Assembly (NCBI RefSeq): GCF_001742305.1
Contig: NZ_MJAT01000001.1
Span: forward strand, 248,001 to 312,000
Source of the DNA: Desulfuribacillus stibiiarsenatis
Lineage (GTDB): Bacteria; Bacillota; Bacilli; Desulfuribacillales; Desulfuribacillaceae
Reading direction: 5' to 3'
DNA length: 64,000 bases
Shown here in pieces: positions 59,565-64,000 of this stretch. Every line of letters starts with the position of its first letter. Position 1 is the first letter of the stretch. Position numbers and translations under genes: made by a program. The notes below the pieces were generated by a model. The model saw only the letters and a program-made list of their open reading frames with translations. It made no database searches and was not told the DNA's origin.

Positions 59565-61634
59565 CTAGTGATATTGTAGCTTATACAGAGTATAGTAGAA
59601 ATTCTTCTTACCAAGCAGTTCCTCGTGAGTGCCTTCTTCTACAAGTCTTCCTTTATGAATCACTAAGATGCGGTCAGCCTTCTGAATCGTCGATAGGCGG
59701 TGCGCCACAATGATTGTCGTTCTACCGTGGGAAATTTTCGGTAGAGCATCCTGTATGAGTTCCTCTGTATACGAGTCGATATTGGCAGTTGCCTCGTCAA
59801 GTAATAGAATCTTTGGCTCATGGGCCAAGGTCCTTGCAAAAGCTAGTAGCTGTCGCTGTCCTGTTGATAGTGTCGATCCACGTTCTGTTACAGGTTCCTC
59901 GTACCCTCTAGGGAGCTGCTGAATAAAGGCATCTGCATTCACGTAACGGGAAATCTCCCTCACTTTTTCATTGGTAATATCAGGGTGGTTCAAATGGATG
60001 TTCGATTGAATATCCCCTGTAAAGAGAAATACATCCTGCTGCACAATCCCTAACAAACTGCGTAAATGAGCTTTCGGTAGCTCTTTAATATCGATATCAT
60101 CAATGGTGATAGAACCACGACTTGCTTCGTAAAATCTGGCGAGCAAATGTAAGATTGTTGTCTTACCTGAGCCTGTAGAGCCGACAATAGCAACAGTCTC
60201 ACCCGGATTAACAGTAAAGCTAATATTCTTTAATACATAATCCTTCTGATTATAAGAAAAACACACATCTTTAAACTCAATTCTACCAGCAATCGGCTGT
60301 TCATGAACGAGAGCTGTGGTCGAATCGGGGATTTGTTCAGGTTCATCTAAAAGCTGGAAGACTCTTTCAGAAGAAACCATGGCCGACTGCATGACATTAT
60401 ATTTCTCAGCTAAATCGCGAATTGGTCGGAAGAATTGCTCCGTATAATGAATGAAAGCATATAGCACACCAAATTGAATTGTACCTTGAACCACGGAACT
60501 ACCACCATACCATACGAGTAAAGCTAGTGTAAGGGCATACACGAAATCCATCGAAGGTCGGAACAGGGCGAACAAGATTAAATCTTGGAAATTTGCTTTA
60601 AAGTGTGCCGTGTTAATTTGATAAAATTCTTCATACTTTCTTTTCTGTAGTGCAAAGGCTTGGATTACCTTGATGCCTGATAAACTCTCTTGGATGTTTG
60701 AATTGATTTTCGCTAATTGAATTCGGATTTCACGAAACACTGCACGGGCTTTTAAACGATAGAAAAAGGTAATAAACAACATCAGTGGTACTGTTGCAAA
60801 CGCTACAAGGGCTAATCGATAGTCCATATACAGCAATACTCCCATAATGCCGAAGATCATTAGCAAATCTTTAAATAAATTCACCAATACCGAAGTATAG
60901 AGCTCATTGAGGTTTTCCGTATCATTGGTAATACGGGTCACAAGTCGACCAACGGGATTATTATCAAAATAAGAAATGCTCATCTTTTGTAAGTGTGTAA
61001 AAGCTTGCTCACGGATATCAAAGACTACCCGCTGTCCAATGTATTGGAGCAAATAAAATTGTAAATATCCCATTGCAAAACCAGTCACTATAATGCCGAG
61101 AAATAACAGTGCTATCTTCGTCAGAGCTTGAATGTCATAGTTTCGAAATTGCTGCATTTCCTCAGCTAAAAGTTCCCTTCCAGGTTGGCCTTCGAAGATA
61201 TATCCTCCATCCTCGCGAATTGTTACCTTGCTCGGACTACTAGGATTAGCAATCATCCCATCAATGAGAAAGTGTGCATCTTCATAAACGACAATTTGTC
61301 TGACCTGTGCTAGTTGAATCTGCAAATCCAGCGGAATTTCATTAACGCTTGATAGCTCTCGTAAACGTTTGTCGCGAGTCAAGACCTCGTTGCCAATAGA
61401 GAATTCACCAGCTTGACTTGTAATCATTGGTATATGCAGGCCATTAATATGATCATCAATAGCAACTTTTATCATGTATGGTCGTGCTAATTGCGTTGCG
61501 GTAATTAACATCACTAACACTACAGTGAGAGCGAATAGATGTCGGTAAGGCTTGACATACCGCAATAAACGCATCATTAGCTTACTGTCATATGATTTAC
61601 CGACACCAGTTTCTTCACTTAGGGTATACTTCAT
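59565..61634 (-). CDS. Heterodimeric ABC exporter subunit, BmrD/YheH-like
   Basis: A 689-residue membrane and ATPase fusion. Six membrane helices fill residues about 30-340, with a long extracytoplasmic insert after the first (residues about 65-165), as in BmrD/TM288. The ATPase has Walker A GSTGSGKTT near residue 480, signature LSTGQ (canonical is LSGGQ), and Walker B LLLDEAT with the catalytic Glu. It overlaps its partner gene by four bases. Such pairs export drugs or lipids. Together with the partner it forms one normal and one degenerate ATP site. Confidence 0.92.
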   Translation of the reverse strand: MKYTLSEETGVGKSYDSKLMMRLLRYVKPYRHLFALTVVLVMLITATQLARPYMIKVAIDDHINGLHIPMITSQAGEFSIGNEVLTRDKRLRELSSVNEIPLDLQIQLAQVRQIVVYEDAHFLIDGMIANPSSPSKVTIREDGGYIFEGQPGRELLAEEMQQFRNYDIQALTKIALLFLGIIVTGFAMGYLQFYLLQYIGQRVVFDIREQAFTHLQKMSISYFDNNPVGRLVTRITNDTENLNELYTSVLVNLFKDLLMIFGIMGVLLYMDYRLALVAFATVPLMLFITFFYRLKARAVFREIRIQLAKINSNIQESLSGIKVIQAFALQKRKYEEFYQINTAHFKANFQDLILFALFRPSMDFVYALTLALLVWYGGSSVVQGTIQFGVLYAFIHYTEQFFRPIRDLAEKYNVMQSAMVSSERVFQLLDEPEQIPDSTTALVHEQPIAGRIEFKDVCFSYNQKDYVLKNISFTVNPGETVAIVGSTGSGKTTILHLLARFYEASRGSITIDDIDIKELPKAHLRSLLGIVQQDVFLFTGDIQSNIHLNHPDITNEKVREISRYVNADAFIQQLPRGYEEPVTERGSTLSTGQRQLLAFARTLAHEPKILLLDEATANIDSYTEELIQDALPKISHGRTTIIVAHRLSTIQKADRILVIHKGRLVEEGTHEELLGKKNFYYTLYKLQYH

Positions 61635-63517
61635 ACAAGTTCACTCCCCTCTGGCAAGAAACCATCTAATTGCTGCTCTAATTGCTGCTGATGATACATA
61701 TGATAATATCTGCCTTGAAGATCTAGCAACTGCTGATGTGTTCCATGTTCGACGATTGCTCCATCTTCAAGAAATAGAATGAGGTCTGCACTTTGTACCG
61801 TCGATATTCTATGGGCAATGATGATCGTAGTTCGGTCTTTCATGAAGTCTTTAAGACGTGATAAAATCCGTTCTTCGGTCTGTGTATCCACAGCGGATAA
61901 GCTGTCATCCATAACGAAAATTTGAGGATTGCGGATAATCGCGCGTGCTATGGAGATTCTTTGCTTTTGCCCACCTGACAGCGTTACACCACGTTCACCG
62001 ACCAAAGTGTCATACCCATCAGGAAGTTCTAAAATGTTTTCATGAATATCGGCAATGTAAGCAGCCTTCTGAATTTCTTCAATCGAACTATTAAATGCCC
62101 CAAATGCGATGTTCTGCTGAATTGTAGTAGAAAACAAAAACGAATCCTGAGGGACGTAGCCAATCGTACTATTAAGTTCAGCCAATGGAATGTCAAATAT
62201 GTCCTGGCCACCGATGAATATTGAATTTTGAGGCGGATTATATTGTCGCACCAAAAGATTGATGATTGTCGATTTTCCACATCCTGTTTTTCCTAAAATT
62301 GCTGTCGTCGTTCCAGCTTTACATGTAAAAGAAACATTCTTAAGGACGGGTTGCAAATCTTCCCCATAGGAAAACGTAACATTTCGAAAATCAATATCCA
62401 ATTGGTTTTCCCCGCTAAGTGTAGTCACATCTGTTTCAGATGTTTCAGATGTACCAGATGTTTTAGGCGCTTCAGACATAGTAGAAGTAGTATTTTGTAA
62501 GCTCAGAGGTTTTTCATTAAATTTGGATAATTCTTGATTATGGGTGTCTGCAATATCAGGTGTAACTGCCAGCAGAGCGTTAATTCGCGCTAAAGAAGCT
62601 GAGCCCCGTTGAAGCATATTGTATACCCAACCGAAGGCCATCATTGGCCATGTCAAAAGCGCAAGATACCCGTAAAAAGCAACAAAATCCCCTAAAGTAA
62701 TATTCCCATCTAACACTTGAATGCTCCCATATGCGAGTACCAGTAGAAAACTAAGGGCAGCAATGAACTCCACCAAAGGGTCGAAAACACCCCATACTTT
62801 TGTTAAATGCATATTCTTTTCAAATTTATTGCGGTTTGCCACTTGAAAACGTTCAATTTCTCGCTGTTCTTGGGCAAATGATTTCACCACACGTATACCA
62901 GCAATATTTTCCTGAGAAACATCCGTCAAATCAGAAAAAGCCTCTTGCACCATACGAAAACGATTATGAATCAGCTTGCCAAATCGCGACACAACAATTG
63001 CTAAAAAAGGCATAGGAAGTAACGCGATAAGGGTTAGCTTCCAACCAACAGTAAGAATCATCATGACAATGGTAGCAGTACCGAGGATGACAGCATCGAT
63101 TGATAGTATAATCGCAGGTCCCATAGCCATACGTATCGACTTAATGTCATTGGTCGCATGTGCCATTAAGTCACCAGTTTTCTTTTGATTATAAAAGGTA
63201 GGGGATAGCTTTAGAAAATGAGCAACTAACATATTTCTTAATTCAAACTCAAGAAATCGAGCGGCGCCATTGACGAAGAAACGCCAAAAAAACCGGAAGA
63301 TAAAGATTCCGATTGCAAGGCCAATAATCTTAAAGGCAAATTCATTCAGTCGATCCGCGGAAATATAACCGCTTTGTATCTCATCGGTAAACTGTCCCAA
63401 TATTCTAGGAAGTAATAATTGTAATCCATCGACAATCAATACAGCAATAATACCAAGGATATATCGGTGGTAATGTTGTTTGAGAAACCAGAACATTGTT
63501 TTGAATTCTTTTAACAT
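61631..63517 (-). CDS. Heterodimeric ABC exporter subunit, BmrC/YheI-like
   Basis: A 628-residue ABC exporter half, partner of the gene at 59565. Six membrane helices lie in residues about 15-300; the ATPase has Walker A GKTGCGKST near residue 408 and signature LSGGQ. Walker B is FVMDDS, with Asp in place of the catalytic Glu, so this half contributes the degenerate site. Between the two domains is a Ser/Thr-rich linker near residues 335-370 encoded by short TTTCAGATG-type repeats (62438-62470). AAGGGA precedes the ATG. It is the first gene of the pair. Confidence 0.92.
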   Translation of the reverse strand: MLKEFKTMFWFLKQHYHRYILGIIAVLIVDGLQLLLPRILGQFTDEIQSGYISADRLNEFAFKIIGLAIGIFIFRFFWRFFVNGAARFLEFELRNMLVAHFLKLSPTFYNQKKTGDLMAHATNDIKSIRMAMGPAIILSIDAVILGTATIVMMILTVGWKLTLIALLPMPFLAIVVSRFGKLIHNRFRMVQEAFSDLTDVSQENIAGIRVVKSFAQEQREIERFQVANRNKFEKNMHLTKVWGVFDPLVEFIAALSFLLVLAYGSIQVLDGNITLGDFVAFYGYLALLTWPMMAFGWVYNMLQRGSASLARINALLAVTPDIADTHNQELSKFNEKPLSLQNTTSTMSEAPKTSGTSETSETDVTTLSGENQLDIDFRNVTFSYGEDLQPVLKNVSFTCKAGTTTAILGKTGCGKSTIINLLVRQYNPPQNSIFIGGQDIFDIPLAELNSTIGYVPQDSFLFSTTIQQNIAFGAFNSSIEEIQKAAYIADIHENILELPDGYDTLVGERGVTLSGGQKQRISIARAIIRNPQIFVMDDSLSAVDTQTEERILSRLKDFMKDRTTIIIAHRISTVQSADLILFLEDGAIVEHGTHQQLLDLQGRYYHMYHQQQLEQQLDGFLPEGSELV

Positions 63518-63757
63518 GTCGCATCATTCCCTTGTTGCTAACTAAGTACTTTTATTCTAGCACAAAACCGAGAAACAAACATTTGTATTTTCCATATCGC
63601 ACCTATCCATACATTATTTATATGATGATATCTGCCGTCTAAATATATAGAATAGATATATACTATTGTGATATATCTCACACATTTCGAATCATTTGTA
63701 GCATTCGTTCATGACTTACTAAAACAACATCAGAATCTGACAACAAGAGGTGTAAAC

Positions 63758-64000
63758 ATGGAAAACAACAAAAAACATACAATTGGAATGTGGAAAAAAG
63801 CAATCGTTACAGGACTAGCAGCTTCTTTATTTGCAAGTACACCTACATTTGCATTAGCGGCAACGTACCAAGTGAAGGCGGGAGATACATTATTTCTTAT
63901 TAGCCAGCACAATAAAATTACCGTAGATCAACTGAAAGTTAGTAGTAGCTTAACAAGAGACCACATTTTTGTTGGGGAAGAACTGATTATTCCAGAACCA
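63758..64000 (+). CDS. Secreted LysM-domain protein (3' end outside window)
   Basis: The first 81 codons of a gene cut by the window edge. A signal peptide (residues about 12-32, ending ATPTFALA-like sequence TPTFALAA) is followed by a LysM domain starting TYQVKAGDTLFLISQHNKI, which binds peptidoglycan. Many such proteins in Bacillales continue into cell-wall hydrolase or spore cortex enzyme domains. ATG 63758 follows AAGAGGTG. The 240 bases upstream are AT-rich with no gene. Confidence 0.85.
   Translation, partial: MENNKKHTIGMWKKAIVTGLAASLFASTPTFALAATYQVKAGDTLFLISQHNKITVDQLKVSSSLTRDHIFVGEELIIPEP

Overview
The window reads as chromosome of a low-GC, endospore-forming member of the Bacillales living largely without oxygen. 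Evidence: AGGAGG-type ribosome binding sites with many TTG starts; spore genes (CotF-like proteins, a GerAB-type germination permease, an array of tiny YjcZ-type peptides); Bacilli-type PerR, DUF3243 and BmrCD-like exporters; and anaerobic features (class III ribonucleotide reductase, two molybdenum oxidoreductase modules, a selenocysteine peroxiredoxin). A Desulfuribacillus-like organism would fit, but that name is a guess from gene content. I saw no rRNA, tRNA, CRISPR array, intact insertion sequence or prophage.

Layout. 1-8.1 kb: two related molybdopterin oxidoreductase modules around a PucR/CdaR-type regulator; one looks cytoplasmic, the other carries a Tat signal, a TorD-type chaperone and a lipoprotein gene. 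8.2-12 kb: nitroreductase, asparaginase, YibE/F membrane protein. 12-17 kb: lutABC (lactate oxidation) divergent from a proline-type sodium symporter with a 37-residue accessory peptide. 17-21 kb: nrdD behind a pair of NrdR boxes, an amidinotransferase-fold hydrolase and nrdG. 21-24.6 kb: CBS protein, two-helix K+ channel, K+/H+ antiporter and a broken arsenite/bile-acid-type transporter. 24.7-34.6 kb: M29 aminopeptidase, DUF2935 protein, the UGA-containing peroxiredoxin, phosphoesterase, amine oxidase, B12-binding radical SAM protein, M20 amidohydrolase.

34.7-46.3 kb is a spore-related region: at least six tiny hydrophobic peptide genes plus one remnant, two paralogous proteins of unknown function, a subtilisin-type protease, a Cys/Pro-rich coat-like protein, an orphan acyl-CoA synthetase C-terminal domain, an M1-type peptidase, GerAB and CotF-like genes. 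46.4-50.1 kb holds a tautomerase, a DUF445 protein, a nitronate monooxygenase-type flavoprotein, a DUF3243 protein and perR. 50.3-54.1 kb is an iscR-iscS-iscU iron-sulfur operon with a long structured leader, followed by U32 and rhodanese genes. 54.8-64 kb: threonine ammonia-lyase, CapA protein, a DUF4015 glycosidase-like lipoprotein, DUF523, a heterodimeric ABC exporter and the start of a LysM protein.

The strongest unusual signals are the in-frame UGA at the peroxidatic position of the peroxiredoxin with a hairpin just downstream; two families of short dispersed structured repeats, one lying directly upstream of three start codons in the same orientation; tandem repeats placed between stop codons and terminators; and the tiny-peptide array.
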